Assembly: GCA_021780435.1 (NCBI GenBank)
Contig: JAJXYV010000200.1
Location: 35,192-99,191, forward strand
Source: Pseudomonadota bacterium
GTDB taxonomy: Bacteria; Pseudomonadota; Alphaproteobacteria; Rhizobiales; Beijerinckiaceae
DNA: 64,000 bases
Direction: 5' to 3'
In this document: piece by piece, positions 43,110-53,916 of the stretch
Position numbering within the stretch: position 1 is the stretch's first letter
Layout of the letters: every line of letters begins with the position of its first letter
Notes under the pieces: generated by a model
Database searches by the model: none
Seen by the model: only the letters and a program-made list of their open reading frames with translations
Told to the model about the DNA's origin: nothing
Translations under genes and position numbers: made by a program

Positions 43110-44635
43110 TCCGCCGATTCGTAATAGTCCTTCACCAGCCGGTCGAGGAGGCGGACGCCCCAGCCCGAGCCCCAGCTCTGGTTGAGGTCGGCCGTCGGCG
43201 CGGACATGCCCGTCCCCGCGATGTCGAGATGGGCCCAAGGTACGTCATTGACGAAGCGCTGCAGGAATTGCGCGGCGGTGATCGAGCCGGCGTTGCGCCC
43301 GCCAGTGTTCTTGATGTCGGCGAATTTGGACTCGATCAGCTTGTCGTAGCTCGGGCCGATCGGCATCCGCCAGACCTTTTCGCCGGTTTTCGTTCCGGCC
43401 TCGCTCAGGCGCTGGGCCAGTTCGTCGTTGTTGCTGAACAGGCCGGCGTATTCCTGGCCGAGCGCGATGATGATCGCTCCGGTGAGCGTGGCGAGATCGA
43501 TCATGAAGGCCGGCTTGTACGCGTTCTGCACGTGCCAGAGCACGTCGGCGAGAACCAGCCGCCCTTCGGCGTCGGTGTTGATGATCTCGATGGTCGTTCC
43601 CGACATGGCCGTGACGATGTCGCCGGGTCGCTGGGCGCCGCCGCCGGGCATGTTCTCGACCAGGCCGATGGCGCCGATCGCGTTGACCGCCGCCTTGCGC
43701 GAGGCGAGCGCGTGCATCAGGCCGGTAACGCAGGCCGCGCCCGCCATGTCGCCCTTCATGTCCTCCATGCCGGCGCCCGGCTTGAGCGAAATGCCGCCCG
43801 AATCGAAACAGACGCCCTTGCCGATGAAGGCGACCGGCTGCGCGTCCTTCCGGCCGCCGCTCCAGCGCATGACGACGACCCGGCTCGGCCTTTTCGACCC
43901 CTGCCCCACGCCGAGAAGCGCCCGCATGCCGAGCGCCTCCATGGCGGGAACGTCGAGGATCTCCACGGCGACGCCGAGCTTTTCCAGCTCTTTCGCCCTG
44001 TCGGCGAAGCTCTCCGGATAGATCAGGTTCGGCGGCATATTGACCAGTGTGCGCGCGAGATCGACCCCGTCGGCGAGGCCCTGGACCTTGGCGATCGATG
44101 TGGTCAAGGCGGCGGAATCGGCCGCGGCGAGGCGGAGATCGACCGGTCCGCCGTTCTCGGGCTCGTCCTTCTTGGCCTTTTTCGTCTTGAACTGGTCGAA
44201 TTTATAGGCGCGCAGACGCAGGCCGAGCGCGAAGTCCGCGGCGGCGGCGGAAAAATCCTCGGGAGCGGCGGCGAAATCGAACAGGATCCGCGCCTTGGCC
44301 GCCTTGCCGAGCTTCGCCACGGTCAGGCCGCCCAAGCGCAGATAATCGACCTTGTCGCCCTCCTTCTCCGGCGCGGTTCCGAGCACGAGCAGCCGCTGCG
44401 CGGCGAGGCCGGCGGGCGCGACAATGTCGAGGCAGGAGCCGATCTTGCCCTTGAAGGCGGCGGCTTCGGCGGCGCGGGGAATCACGCCGGCGGCTTCTCC
44501 GAGTCCCGCCGCCGCGCCCGAACCGAGCGCGAGGGCGCCGTCGGCGAAAACCACCAGGACATAGCCGCCGGCTTCCGGCGCCGCCGCAAAAGCGTCGGCT
44601 ATTGTGGTTGCGCCCAGAGTGACGGTGCCGGACAT
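43106..44635 (-). CDS. pepA: Leucyl aminopeptidase (PepA)
   Basis: From the ATG at 44635 ([12 protein letters not shown]) the protein has 509 residues, the usual length. The C-terminal M17 domain is complete: [20 protein letters not shown] (Lys and Asp ligands), [13 protein letters not shown] and the signature [12 protein letters not shown]. It removes N-terminal residues from peptides with two metal ions per subunit. The 222 bases before the chosen start in the track ORF are not family-like. Confidence 0.95.
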   Translation of the reverse strand: MSGTVTLGATTIADAFAAAPEAGGYVLVVFADGALALGSGAAAGLGEAAGVIPRAAEAAAFKGKIGSCLDIVAPAGLAAQRLLVLGTAPEKEGDKVDYLRLGGLTVAKLGKAAKARILFDFAAAPEDFSAAAADFALGLRLRAYKFDQFKTKKAKKDEPENGGPVDLRLAAADSAALTTSIAKVQGLADGVDLARTLVNMPPNLIYPESFADRAKELEKLGVAVEILDVPAMEALGMRALLGVGQGSKRPSRVVVMRWSGGRKDAQPVAFIGKGVCFDSGGISLKPGAGMEDMKGDMAGAACVTGLMHALASRKAAVNAIGAIGLVENMPGGGAQRPGDIVTAMSGTTIEIINTDAEGRLVLADVLWHVQNAYKPAFMIDLATLTGAIIIALGQEYAGLFSNNDELAQRLSEAGTKTGEKVWRMPIGPSYDKLIESKFADIKNTGGRNAGSITAAQFLQRFVNDVPWAHLDIAGTGMSAPTADLNQSWGSGWGVRLLDRLVKDYYESAE

Positions 44636-44966
44636 GAAGACCTCGCAGCATGAGCCCGCGCCGTCGCGGGGGCTTTCGGATCGAAAAAAGGCCGCGGCGT
44701 CATCGAAAACGGCGGCCGAGGGATTCGCGCCACTATGCGCCGTCGCGACGAAAGGGGTCAATGCGCGCCCGCGCCAAAAAGTTCGACTGTTCCAGATGGC
44801 GGCCTTGCTCCCGCGCAAGGGACCTTTTGCCGTGGGCGGCGGCCTTGGAAACGCCAAACTGCCGCGTCTATGTGGCCTCGTCCGGATCCGCCCGCGGCGG
44901 GGTCCACTTTGCGCCGCAAAATTTTTGATCTATGTCGGGGGCGCCCACCGCGATCGAAAGTGAAAC
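44636..44966. promoter_or_regulatory. Divergent promoter region pepA/lptF
   Basis: This is a 331-base region between two divergent genes. No ORF with a domain was seen. It must contain the promoters of pepA and of the lpt cluster; no clear operator was recognised. Confidence 0.45.
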
Positions 44967-46094
44967 ATGCTCCTGATCGACCGTTACATTTTCAAGATCG
45001 CCGCTTCGGCCTTCCTGGTCGCGCTCGGCGTTCTCACGGCGGTCATCTGGCTGACCCAGGCGATGCGCGACTTCGACCTCATGACCACCAAAGGCCAGTC
45101 GCTGATCGTCTTCTTTCACGTGACCGGGCTGATCATTCCCTCCCTGCTCATGGTGATTTCGCCGATCGCGCTCTTCATCGCGACGCTCTTCGCGCTCAAC
45201 AAGCTCAACGGCGACAGCGAGCTCGTGGTCGCGGCCTCCGCCGGTTTTTCGCCTTTTCAGCTGTTCCGGCCCTTCGCCGCGCTGATTCTGGCGGCCTCGA
45301 TCTTTTCCGGATTCATGTCGCTCTGGGCGATGCCCTGGAGCTTTCGCCAGCTCCGCACCGCCATTTCAGAGGTTCAGTCGGATTTCCTGACGCGAATCGT
45401 GCGGCCGGGCGCCTTCAACATGCTCGATTATGGCCTCTATTTTCACTACCGCGAGCGCGCGCCGGGCGGCGCCATGCTTGGCATCTTCATGCTTGACCGG
45501 CGCGACGCCTCCCAGACCAATGTCTATATCGCCGAAAAGGGCGTCGCGACCAAGGTTGACGACCAGAACCTGCTGGTTTTGCAGACCGGCACGATCCAGC
45601 GCCAGGACAAGGGCGCCGAGGCCCCGGCGATGATCGTGTTCGATTCCTACGCCCTCGACCTCAGCCGCTTCGGTCCGGGCGCCGATGGGACACCCTTGCG
45701 TCCGCGCGAGCGCACGACCTCGGAATTGCTCCATTACGACGTGTCCGATCCCTATGTAAAACTGGACGAGGGTCATTTCCGGTCCGAGCTGCATGAAAGA
45801 TTCGTCGCTCCCCTGTATGCCCTGGCGATGGGAATGATCGCCTTCGCGGCGCTGGGCGCGCCCCGGACGACGCGGCAGAATCGCGGCATGGCCATCGCCG
45901 GCGCGGTGGTCGCGGCGCTCGTTCTCCGGGTCGGCGGCTTCGGCGCGTCGGCTTTGATGGCGCGCGAGGCTTCCGCCGTGCCGCTCGCCTACGCCCTGCC
46001 CCTGGGCGGCTGCGTCCTGGCGGCGCTTTACGCTTTCCGTTTCGTCTTCAATCGTCCCTTCAAGCGCGCCCGCGCGGTTTTCGCGGCGGCCTGA
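44967..46094 (+). CDS. lptF: LPS export permease LptF
   Basis: The 375-residue inner-membrane protein is one half of the permease that extracts LPS. It starts MLLIDRYIFKIAASAFLVALGVLTAVIWLTQAMRDFDL, the typical YjgP form, with LLMVISPIALFIATLFALNKLNGDSELVV in the second and third helices. A periplasmic jellyroll and three C-terminal helices follow. It is directly followed by lptG without a gap. Confidence 0.95.
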   Translation: MLLIDRYIFKIAASAFLVALGVLTAVIWLTQAMRDFDLMTTKGQSLIVFFHVTGLIIPSLLMVISPIALFIATLFALNKLNGDSELVVAASAGFSPFQLFRPFAALILAASIFSGFMSLWAMPWSFRQLRTAISEVQSDFLTRIVRPGAFNMLDYGLYFHYRERAPGGAMLGIFMLDRRDASQTNVYIAEKGVATKVDDQNLLVLQTGTIQRQDKGAEAPAMIVFDSYALDLSRFGPGADGTPLRPRERTTSELLHYDVSDPYVKLDEGHFRSELHERFVAPLYALAMGMIAFAALGAPRTTRQNRGMAIAGAVVAALVLRVGGFGASALMAREASAVPLAYALPLGGCVLAALYAFRFVFNRPFKRARAVFAAA

Positions 46095-47177
46095 ATGATC
46101 GGCAGGACCCTCGCCCTCTATTTTGGTTCGCGCTTCCTCAAAAGCGTCGCCGTTGTCTTTTTCACGATCTTTGCCCTGATCTATATGGTCGATTTCGTGG
46201 AGCTGCTGCGCCGCACCAGCGACAGCCCGAATGCGAACACCGCGCTCGTCGCCTGGCTCGCCCTTCTCGACACGCCGACGGTCGCCGAGCAGATCCTGCC
46301 CTTCGCCGTGCTGTTCGGGGCGATGGCCACCTTCATCAACCTGACCCGCAAGCTCGAACTCGTCGTGGCGCGCGCGGCGGGCGTGTCGGTTTGGCAATTT
46401 CTCACGCCGCCGTTGATCGCCGCGCTGGGCGTCGGACTGTTCGCCATCGGGCTCTATAATCCCATGTCCGCGACCATGAAGCAGCAAGGCGAGGAGATCG
46501 AAACCCGCATTTTCAAGAATCGCTTCCTGGCCAATGACACGAGCATGTGGATTCGCCAAAAAAGCGCGGTCGGCCAATCGATCCTGCGGGCGGAGGCTTC
46601 GTCGGAGGGCGGTCTGCACCTGGCCAATGTCTCGGCTTTCGTCTTCGACCAGGACGGCCGTTTCCTCGAACGGGTCGACGCCGACGAAGCGCGGATGAGC
46701 GACGGCGAATGGAATTTGTCGAATGTGGTGATTTCGGCGCCCGGGGTTGAGCCGCGGAGAGCGGATGTTTACCATCTCGCGACTAATCTGCGCGCAAGTC
46801 AGGTCGTACAGAGTTTCGTGTCGCCTGAATCGGTGCCATTCTGGTCTCTGCCACGCTTCGTGGAAGACACCGAGGAAGCCGGTCTCGACGCAGTGGGGTA
46901 TCGTTTGCGTTTTCAGTCCCTTCTGGCCCTGCCCGCGCTACTCGCGGCCATGGTGCTGATCGCCGCCTCATTTTCGCTGAAGCTGTCGCGCATGGGGGGT
47001 GTCGGCATTCTTGTTTTGGGTGGCGTCGGAGCGGGCTTCGTGCTTTATGTCGCGACGAAACTCGTTTCCGACCTCGGCAATGCGGGGGTGCTCAGCACGC
47101 CCGTCGCGGCCTGGTCGCCTGCGATCGTGGCGAATATGTTGGGCGCGCTGACCCTTTTGAATCGTGAGGACGGCTGA
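46095..47177 (+). CDS. lptG: LPS export permease LptG
   Basis: The 360-residue partner of LptF has the same layout: three N-terminal helices (FFTIFALIYMVDFVELLRR, then EQILPFAVLFGAMATFINLTRKLELVVARAAGVS), a periplasmic domain and three C-terminal helices. It starts right after the lptF stop and overlaps lptD by one base. With LptB, encoded elsewhere, it powers LPS transport to LptD. Confidence 0.95.
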   Translation: MIGRTLALYFGSRFLKSVAVVFFTIFALIYMVDFVELLRRTSDSPNANTALVAWLALLDTPTVAEQILPFAVLFGAMATFINLTRKLELVVARAAGVSVWQFLTPPLIAALGVGLFAIGLYNPMSATMKQQGEEIETRIFKNRFLANDTSMWIRQKSAVGQSILRAEASSEGGLHLANVSAFVFDQDGRFLERVDADEARMSDGEWNLSNVVISAPGVEPRRADVYHLATNLRASQVVQSFVSPESVPFWSLPRFVEDTEEAGLDAVGYRLRFQSLLALPALLAAMVLIAASFSLKLSRMGGVGILVLGGVGAGFVLYVATKLVSDLGNAGVLSTPVAAWSPAIVANMLGALTLLNREDG

Positions 47178-49774
47178 TGGCGGCGGGCGTTCCCAACCGC
47201 CGGATTCGTCGCGCGGCGCGCCGCCGCGGCCTTCCGCGCGCCTTGCGCCTCGGCGCCGTCAGCCTGGCGCTGTCGGGGCTGGTGGTCCTCGTCGGCGCGC
47301 CCGCCCATCTGCGGCAGGCGCTGGCCGAAACCATGAGCGACAAGATTTCCGGCTCGACCGCGGGCAAGAAGGGTCCGATGGTGGTCGAGGCCAACAGCGT
47401 CGTCTATGACGACAAGGCCCATTCGGTCACCGCCGAGGGCGACGCCCAGATCTATTATGAAGGCAAGATCCTGGAGGCGGACCGCGTCACCTATTATCGC
47501 GAGACGGGCCGCGTCATGGCCGAAGGGTCTGTCAAGCTCACCGATACCGATGGCTCGGTGACCCATGCCGACAAGATGGAGCTGACCGGCGATTTCAAGG
47601 AAGGCTTCGTCGATACGGTGCGCGCCGATTCCAAGGAGCGAACCCATGTCAGCGCGACGCGCTCGGAAAAGGTCGACGCCGACACCACCGTTTTTCACAA
47701 GGGCACTTACACGGCCTGCCCGAGCTGCGCCGACCATCCGGAGCGCGCGCCGCTCTGGCGCCTGCGCGCCAACAAGATCATCCACAAGAATAACGAGCAA
47801 ATGCTCTATTTCGAGGATGCGACCTTCGACCTTTACGGCTGGCCGATCGCCTATTTCCCGGTCTTCTCGACCGCCGACCCGAGCGTGAAGCGGGAATCGG
47901 GCTTCCTGCTCCCTCGCCCTGCTTTCCGTTCGACGACGGGCAACGGTGTCGGCATACCCTATTTCTGGGCGATCGCGCCGAACATGGACCTGACGGTCAC
48001 GCCCATGTACCTCACGCGCCAGGGGCTGTGGGGCGACGCCGAATTCCGCCAGCGCCTCGATAACGGCTATTATTACATCGACATCAACGGCATCCACCAG
48101 CAGGCCGACAGCGCCTTCGCGCCGCAGCCCTGGGGTGCGGGCGACCAGACCAACCGCGGTTCGATCACCAGCCAGGGCACGATCTGGCTGAGCCAGTTCT
48201 GGAAATTCGGCTGGGATGTCGAGCGGGTGTCGGACAAGTGGTATCTGAATGACTACGGCCTGCCAAACCCGATCCTGAACGGCAATTTCTTCAGCGAGAC
48301 GTCCTCCTCCGTCTATCTGAACGGCCAGGGCGACCGCGGCTATTTCGATCTGCGCGGCTATTCGTTCCAGGGCTTGGCCAATAACGACTTCCAGCCGCAG
48401 CTCGCCGCGGTCTGGCCGATGATGGACTATAACAAGTCGATCGACCTCGACCCCGCCAAAACCTATGGCGTCGGCGGCGAGATCACCATCGACGCCAATC
48501 TGACCAGCTCCTCGGCGGCGCTCGCCTCCTATCAGCAGGTGGGCGCGCTCCAGCTCGACAACCTTTACGGCCTTTACCCGGTCTGCAACAATCCGGTGAC
48601 CGGCAGGCCGGACTATTATCCGGGCTCCTGCCTCCTGCGCGGCATCGGCGGCAGCTATACGAGCGGCACGATCGAGGTGTCCTGGCAGCGCAAATATATC
48701 GACCCGCTGGGCGACGTTTTCACGCCCTTCGCCTTCCTGCGCGCCAACGGCAATTATCTGAGCTATTCGAATTCTGGTTACGCGACCTTCGGCTCCGACA
48801 CGATCGCCAACGCCTATCAGAGCAATTATCTCTCGGATAACAATCAGTTCCAAGGCTCGCTCATGCCGGGCGTAGGCCTCGAATGGCGCTATCCGCTTCT
48901 GGCGCGCACGCCCCTGGGCTCCCTCGTGATCGAACCGATCGGCCAGATCATCGCCCGCCCCAACACCCAGGTTGCCAACACGATCGTCAATCTCGACGCA
49001 CAGAGCCTGGTGTTCGACGATTCGAACCTGTTCGAATGGAACAAATATTCTGGCTATGATCGGTTTGAGACTGGCGTGCGCGCCAATTACGGCGCGCAGT
49101 TCACGCTCGACATGGACAAGAACGGCTATGTCAACGCCCTGTTCGGCCAGTCGGCCCAGGTTGCGGGCGTGAATTCCTACAATACGCCGGACGCCGCCAA
49201 TGTCGGCCTGGAATCGGGCCTGAACACACCCCTCTCCGATTATGTGGCGCGCATCAGCTATTCGCCCAACAGCAATTATTCCATCATCGCCAAGGCGCGT
49301 TTCAACGAGCAGACCTGGGGCCTGGACCATCTGGACGTGACCGCTCACGCCAAATACGGGCCTGTGGATTTCACGGCGCAATTCGCCAATTACGAGCAGC
49401 AGCCGCTGATCGGCTATATCTTTCGGCGGGAAGGACTCCAGTTCACCACGCGCTATGACCTGATCGAACATTATTTCGTTTCGGGCAGCATCAATTTCGA
49501 TCTGAGCCGCCACTTCTATTATCCGGATTACCTGCCGACGCCGCAGCCGACCTTCTCGATCGCGACCTGGGGTCTGGGCGCCGGATATTTTGACGACTGC
49601 ACCAAGGTTTCGCTGAACTACACCAACGCGATCTCGGATGTTTTCGGCAATCCGCCCGCCTATTACCGCAACCAGACCTTGCTGCTGACGATCGACCTGC
49701 GGACCCTCGGCGACATCAAGGCGCCCTTCCTGCTGTCGCCCGGTCAGATTCAGGACGGCGTCCGCTACAACTGA
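47177..49774 (+). CDS. lptD: LPS assembly protein LptD
   Basis: The 865-residue outer-membrane protein has a basic start and signal segment (LGAVSLALSGLVVLVGAPAHLRQALAE). The LptA-like domain follows (VEANSVVYDDKAHSVTAEGDAQIYYEG) and then a large beta-barrel that contains ESGFLLPRPAFRSTTGNGVGIPYFW. It places LPS in the outer leaflet. It is translationally coupled to lptG and followed by a SurA-like gene, as usual in alphaproteobacteria. Confidence 0.95.
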   Translation: MAAGVPNRRIRRAARRRGLPRALRLGAVSLALSGLVVLVGAPAHLRQALAETMSDKISGSTAGKKGPMVVEANSVVYDDKAHSVTAEGDAQIYYEGKILEADRVTYYRETGRVMAEGSVKLTDTDGSVTHADKMELTGDFKEGFVDTVRADSKERTHVSATRSEKVDADTTVFHKGTYTACPSCADHPERAPLWRLRANKIIHKNNEQMLYFEDATFDLYGWPIAYFPVFSTADPSVKRESGFLLPRPAFRSTTGNGVGIPYFWAIAPNMDLTVTPMYLTRQGLWGDAEFRQRLDNGYYYIDINGIHQQADSAFAPQPWGAGDQTNRGSITSQGTIWLSQFWKFGWDVERVSDKWYLNDYGLPNPILNGNFFSETSSSVYLNGQGDRGYFDLRGYSFQGLANNDFQPQLAAVWPMMDYNKSIDLDPAKTYGVGGEITIDANLTSSSAALASYQQVGALQLDNLYGLYPVCNNPVTGRPDYYPGSCLLRGIGGSYTSGTIEVSWQRKYIDPLGDVFTPFAFLRANGNYLSYSNSGYATFGSDTIANAYQSNYLSDNNQFQGSLMPGVGLEWRYPLLARTPLGSLVIEPIGQIIARPNTQVANTIVNLDAQSLVFDDSNLFEWNKYSGYDRFETGVRANYGAQFTLDMDKNGYVNALFGQSAQVAGVNSYNTPDAANVGLESGLNTPLSDYVARISYSPNSNYSIIAKARFNEQTWGLDHLDVTAHAKYGPVDFTAQFANYEQQPLIGYIFRREGLQFTTRYDLIEHYFVSGSINFDLSRHFYYPDYLPTPQPTFSIATWGLGAGYFDDCTKVSLNYTNAISDVFGNPPAYYRNQTLLLTIDLRTLGDIKAPFLLSPGQIQDGVRYN

Positions 49775-49943
49775 TCGCCTCCTCCTCGTCGGACAATCTG
49801 GCGATTCCCTGCGAAACCCTGTATGGCTCGCAATCGGGCGACCGGATTGCCGCCGCAATTTTCGGGAATGGAAGCGCGGCGGCGCGACGGGTCTTGGAGC
49901 CGTCGCGATTCAATCCTCGTCAAGGAACTGGCGACAATGGATC

Positions 49944-50897
49944 ATGGGCATGGCATTCTGGTTTGAAGTTTCCGGCGGACGGCAAAATCCCTTCGCGCTC
50001 TTGTCCCTTTTGGCTTACACGGCATTCGGCGTCCTGGCGATGGCCCCTCTTTCGCAGGCCCAGGCGCAGTCAATCGTCGCCAGCATCAATGGCGATCCGG
50101 TGACCTCCTATGATGTGGCCGAGCGCGCGAAGCTGCTGCGCGCCATCGGCGAGCCGTCGTCGCCTTCGGCGGCGCTCGACAGCCTGATCGAATCGCGCGT
50201 CAAGGCCACCGAGATCAACAAGTACGGCATCAAGGTCTCGGCCAGCGATCTCGGTCCGGCGCTGCATTATTATGCCGAAAAGGGCCATATGACGGTCGAA
50301 CAGCTCTCGCAGCGGGTCTCGGCGGCCCATGTCGATCAGAAACACGCCGAGAATTTCTTTTCCATCCATCAGGCCTTCCTCCTCTACGCGCGCGCTCGCA
50401 ATCGGGCCGTGGAAGTCAGCAAGGAAGATCTCGACGCTGAACTTGCGCGCGACAAGTCGCTCGCGCAGGAACGGACCTACACCCTGCGCCAAGTGGTCTA
50501 TATCGTGCCTCCCTCGGCCGGACAGGCCGGCATCGAGGAAGCCGCCAAGAAGATGGAGGCGCTCAAGAGCCGCTTCAATGATTGCGACGGAGGCGTGAAG
50601 ATCGCCCGGGAGACGGCGCAATTCGTGGTGCGCGATCCGATCACGCGCACTTCCTCGCAGCTTGGGCCGCAGTTGAGCGCGGTGCTCGACAAGGTTCCTC
50701 TCGGACATTTGACGCCGGCCAGCCGCGATTCCAGTGGAATTGCCGCCGTCGCCGTCTGCGAGCGCAAGGAAGCCGACGCCGACGCCCGAAAGGATCTCGC
50801 CCAGCAGAAGCTTCTGCAGAACATCGTCGAAAAGCAGGCCGCCGAGCTTTACAAGGACCTTCGCGCCAGCGCCGTGATCGTCAAGACGGGGAAATGA
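49944..50897 (+). CDS. surA: SurA-like periplasmic chaperone
   Basis: The 317-residue protein has a signal segment (LAYTAFGVLAMAPLSQAQAQ) and a SurA N-terminal domain: SIVASINGDPVTSYDVAERAKLLR. A reduced parvulin-type region is seen around ERTYTLRQVVYIVPPSAG. It is shorter than classical SurA, which has two PPIase domains. It probably helps LptD and other barrels fold. It overlaps pdxA by 4 bases. Confidence 0.88.
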   Translation: MGMAFWFEVSGGRQNPFALLSLLAYTAFGVLAMAPLSQAQAQSIVASINGDPVTSYDVAERAKLLRAIGEPSSPSAALDSLIESRVKATEINKYGIKVSASDLGPALHYYAEKGHMTVEQLSQRVSAAHVDQKHAENFFSIHQAFLLYARARNRAVEVSKEDLDAELARDKSLAQERTYTLRQVVYIVPPSAGQAGIEEAAKKMEALKSRFNDCDGGVKIARETAQFVVRDPITRTSSQLGPQLSAVLDKVPLGHLTPASRDSSGIAAVAVCERKEADADARKDLAQQKLLQNIVEKQAAELYKDLRASAVIVKTGK

Positions 50898-51919
50898 CCG
50901 AGTCGCGCCCGCCGCTCTGCCTGACTCAGGGCGATCCATCCGGCGTCGGGCCCGACATCACACTTGCGCTCCATCGCGAGCGGCGCGATGGGGACGCTCC
51001 CTTTTTCGTTCTGGGCGACCCGGATCTGCTCCGCTGCCGCGCGCGGCGGCTGGGGCTCGATGTCGCAATCGTGGAGACGGAGCCGGAACAGGCCGCGGAG
51101 GTCTTTCCCGCCGCCCTGCCGGTCGTCGCGCTGCATGTGCGCGTGAAGGGCGAGCCCGGCCAGCCCGATCCGGCGGACGCGCCGGCGACGATCGAATCCA
51201 TTTTTCGCGCGGTCGAACTGGTCCATGCCGGCCGCGCCAGCGCGGTCGTGACCAATCCGATCGCGAAATCCGTGCTTTATCGCGCCGGCTTCGCCCATCC
51301 GGGGCACACGGAATATCTCGGCGAACTGGCGCGCAGGCTTTATGGCGGCGCGCCGCGCCCGGTCATGCTGCTATGGTCGCGTGAACTCGCGGTGGTCCCG
51401 GCGACGATCCACGTGCCGCTCGCTCAGGTCCCCTCCCTGCTCACGACCGAAGACCTTGTCGAAATCGGCGAGATCGTGATCGAGGCTTTCCAGCGTGATT
51501 TCGGTCTGACGCGTCCCCGCCTGGTCTTTTCGGGGCTCAATCCTCATGCCGGCGAAGATGGCGCTATCGGGCGCGAGGATATTGACGTCATCGCCCCGGC
51601 GGTCGCCCGCCTTGCCGCGCAGGGGCATGACATTCGCGGTCCCCTGCCAGCGGACACCATGTTCCACGCCGCCGCGCGGTCGACCTATGACGTGGCGATC
51701 TGCGCTTATCACGATCAGGCGCTGATCCCGATCAAGACCCTCGCCTTCGACCGCGGCGTCAATGTCACGCTCGGCCTGCCCTTCATCCGCACCTCGCCAG
51801 ATCACGGCACGGCCTTTTCCATCGCCGGAACGGGGCAAGCCTCGCCGACGAGCCTTGCCGAAGCCGTCGCCCTTGCGGCGCGAATGGCCGAACGGCGCGC
51901 CGCCGCCGTGGCTGCATGA
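50894..51919 (+). CDS. pdxA: 4-Hydroxythreonine-4-phosphate dehydrogenase
   Basis: From the ATG at 50894 (ATGA overlap with the SurA-like gene) the protein has 341 residues. [17 protein letters not shown] is the family start. Later [36 protein letters not shown] (His ligands), [19 protein letters not shown] and [26 protein letters not shown] complete the metal and substrate site. It acts in pyridoxal-phosphate synthesis. Confidence 0.95.
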   Translation: MTESRPPLCLTQGDPSGVGPDITLALHRERRDGDAPFFVLGDPDLLRCRARRLGLDVAIVETEPEQAAEVFPAALPVVALHVRVKGEPGQPDPADAPATIESIFRAVELVHAGRASAVVTNPIAKSVLYRAGFAHPGHTEYLGELARRLYGGAPRPVMLLWSRELAVVPATIHVPLAQVPSLLTTEDLVEIGEIVIEAFQRDFGLTRPRLVFSGLNPHAGEDGAIGREDIDVIAPAVARLAAQGHDIRGPLPADTMFHAAARSTYDVAICAYHDQALIPIKTLAFDRGVNVTLGLPFIRTSPDHGTAFSIAGTGQASPTSLAEAVALAARMAERRAAAVAA

Positions 51920-52773
51920 GCGACGCTCTTCCGCCGCTGCGCGACGTCGTCGCCCGCCATGGCCTGAGCGCGAAAAAGTCGCTCGGCCAGAATTTCCTGT
52001 TCGACCTCAACCTCACCGGCAGGATCGCCCGCGCCGCCGGCCCGCTCGACGAGGCGACCATTCTCGAAATTGGTCCTGGTCCGGGCGGCCTGACCCGCGC
52101 CCTGCTCGCCCATGGCGCGAAAAAGGTGATCGCGGTCGAGCGTGACGAACGCTGCCTCGCCGCCCTGGAGGAGATTGCGGAGGTCTTCCCCGGCCGGCTC
52201 GAAATCTTCCCGGGCGACGCGCTGGCGCTGGATTATCCGGCCTTCATGGCGGCGCGCGGCGCGTCCTCGCCAATCCGCATCTGCGCCAACCTGCCATACA
52301 ACATCGGAACGCAATTGCTGACCGGATGGCTGACGCTCGAAAGCTGGCCTCCGTTCTATGACCGGCTGGTCCTCATGTTCCAGCGCGAGGTCGCGGAACG
52401 GATCGTGGCGACGCCCCGGCAAAGGGCCGACTATGGCCGGCTTGGCGTGCTGGCCAACTGGCGTTGCGAAACCCGCATCCTGTTCGACGTGCCGCCTTCG
52501 GCCTTCACCCCGCCGCCGAAGGTGACCTCCAGCGTGGTCGAACTGCGGCCGCGCGCCCAGCCCCTCGATTGCCGGACAACAGCGCTGGAGGCTGTCACCC
52601 TCGCCGCCTTCGGCCAGCGGCGCAAGATGTTGCGCCAGTCGCTCAAGAGCCTGCCGGGAGTCGGCGATCCCTCAGCGCTGCTGGAAACTGCGGGGATCGA
52701 GCCGACGCGGCGGGCGGAGGAAATCGAGGTCGCGGGCTTCTGCGCCTTGGCGCGCGCCTATGCCGGCGGCTGA
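51916..52773 (+). CDS. rsmA: 16S rRNA dimethyladenosine transferase
   Basis: The 285-residue methyltransferase dimethylates two adenosines near the 3' end of 16S rRNA. Motif I is [16 protein letters not shown], the GQNFL start block is [15 protein letters not shown], and the catalytic motif is [14 protein letters not shown]. It is coupled to pdxA by a 4-base overlap and ends 16 bases inside the convergent gene at 52758. Confidence 0.96.
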   Translation: MSDALPPLRDVVARHGLSAKKSLGQNFLFDLNLTGRIARAAGPLDEATILEIGPGPGGLTRALLAHGAKKVIAVERDERCLAALEEIAEVFPGRLEIFPGDALALDYPAFMAARGASSPIRICANLPYNIGTQLLTGWLTLESWPPFYDRLVLMFQREVAERIVATPRQRADYGRLGVLANWRCETRILFDVPPSAFTPPPKVTSSVVELRPRAQPLDCRTTALEAVTLAAFGQRRKMLRQSLKSLPGVGDPSALLETAGIEPTRRAEEIEVAGFCALARAYAGG

Positions 52774-53195
52774 GGCTCGGGCTTGGGCCGCGGTCGTTCG
52801 CCGAACGTACGAATCAAGGCGACGACGGCCGCGAGAGCGGCGGCGAGCGCGGCAATGAGGCGCGGGCTGCGGACCGCGAGCCGCGCCGCGATGGGCGCCG
52901 CCCGCACCAGCGCATTGGTCTTGACCGCGACCTGGAACTGATCGACCGCACGGCCGAGCGACCGCGCCGCCACGAAAAGCAGGATCGCGCCGAGCAGCAG
53001 CGCCGCCCCGCCCACGCAAAGGGCGGCCTGCCACGGCGCGAGCCAGGCCAGCAAGGCCAGATAAGCTGCAAACGCCGCGAAAGCGACCGCCAGAACGACG
53101 AGCGCCGCGCCGACGACCGCGCCGAGCGCGAAAAGCCGGACACGGCGGGAAAGGACGGCCCCCTCAAGACCCACGGCCGCGAAAAGATTGCTCAT
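52758..53195 (-). CDS. Phage-holin-like membrane protein (DUF1469 type)
   Basis: The 145-residue protein has two long membrane segments, [33 protein letters not shown] and [20 protein letters not shown], a charged helix and a third short hydrophobic stretch near the C-terminus. This layout is that of the phage holin superfamily III (DUF1469/YqjE). It is coupled to the DUF883-like gene upstream by a 4-base overlap. YqjD/YqjE-type pairs are membrane proteins linked to stress and ribosomes. Confidence 0.8.
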   Translation of the reverse strand: MSNLFAAVGLEGAVLSRRVRLFALGAVVGAALVVLAVAFAAFAAYLALLAWLAPWQAALCVGGAALLLGAILLFVAARSLGRAVDQFQVAVKTNALVRAAPIAARLAVRSPRLIAALAAALAAVVALIRTFGERPRPKPEPQPPA

Positions 53196-53533
53196 GACCT
53201 TGAGCCCCGGTTGCGCCAGAGGCCGATGACGAGGCCGAGGCCGACCGCCGCCGCGAGCCAGGCGAGCGGATTGCGCCGCACCGATTCCGAAATCTCATCG
53301 AGGCCGGCGCGGCCCAGGTCGCGCGCATCGTCGGTCAGGCCCGCGAGATTTTCGGAGGCGGCCTGCCCCGCCTGTTTCAACGCGCTGATCGTCGCCGTGG
53401 AATCGGCGCCCAGCACAGCAGCCAATTCCTCCATCGCCTTCTGGACGGCCGCCAAGGCCTGCGTGATCGACGAATCCGCCGGTTGCGCGTCATTCTCGAC
53501 AGTTTCGGACTCGCGGTCGTTCTTGGCGCTCAT
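53192..53533 (-). CDS. DUF883-like membrane-anchored protein
   Basis: From the ATG at 53533 the protein has 113 residues: a long amphipathic helix (SSITQALAAVQKAMEELAAVLGADS) and a C-terminal hydrophobic anchor preceded by SVRRNPLAWLAAAVGLGLVIGLWRN, the typical end of DUF883 (ElaB/YqjD) proteins. These bind the inner membrane and may hold ribosomes in stationary phase. The track start further upstream reads through non-coding DNA. Confidence 0.82.
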   Translation of the reverse strand: MSAKNDRESETVENDAQPADSSITQALAAVQKAMEELAAVLGADSTATISALKQAGQAASENLAGLTDDARDLGRAGLDEISESVRRNPLAWLAAAVGLGLVIGLWRNRGSRS

Positions 53534-53916
53534 GGCGTGCCTCCAGTTGAAGTCTAACGCGTTCCCTCGGCGCCTTGAAGCGGAAGGCGCTGAAAATCCG
53601 CCGATTGCGAACGGGATGCAAAATTTTTTCGTCCCGCCGGCATGAAAATTTTCAACCGGACGCGGGCATGGCACAGTGCGGATGGAACGAATGCGCGTCC
53701 TTTTCCGGCGTTCTCGCGGTCGATGGGCGCGACATCGGGGAGCGCGTGCGCCTTTTCTTCGCGTCCGATGCGCGCGAAGGCTGGCGCAAGGCCGCATGCT
53801 ACAACTTGCGACGGGAAAATATCAAAGATTATCAACACATTGGCGCTACGGCGCCATTTGCGGCCCGTTTGCGTCTCCGCTAGGCTGGAAGCACTTGAAC
53901 GGAACGTCCAACCAGC
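53534..53916. promoter_or_regulatory. Divergent promoter region DUF883/sugar transferase
   Basis: No ORF here shows a domain. It contains the perfect palindrome TGAAAATTTTCA at about 53643-53654 and ttatcaaca, close to a DnaA box, near 53829. Both are weak signals. Confidence 0.4.

Noticed and set aside
45366-46775. 469-residue ORF on the minus strand
   Set aside because: It is antisense to lptF and lptG, both of which are well supported.
47045-49858. 937-residue ORF on the minus strand
   Set aside because: It is the high-GC shadow of lptD, which has clear domains and operon context on the plus strand.
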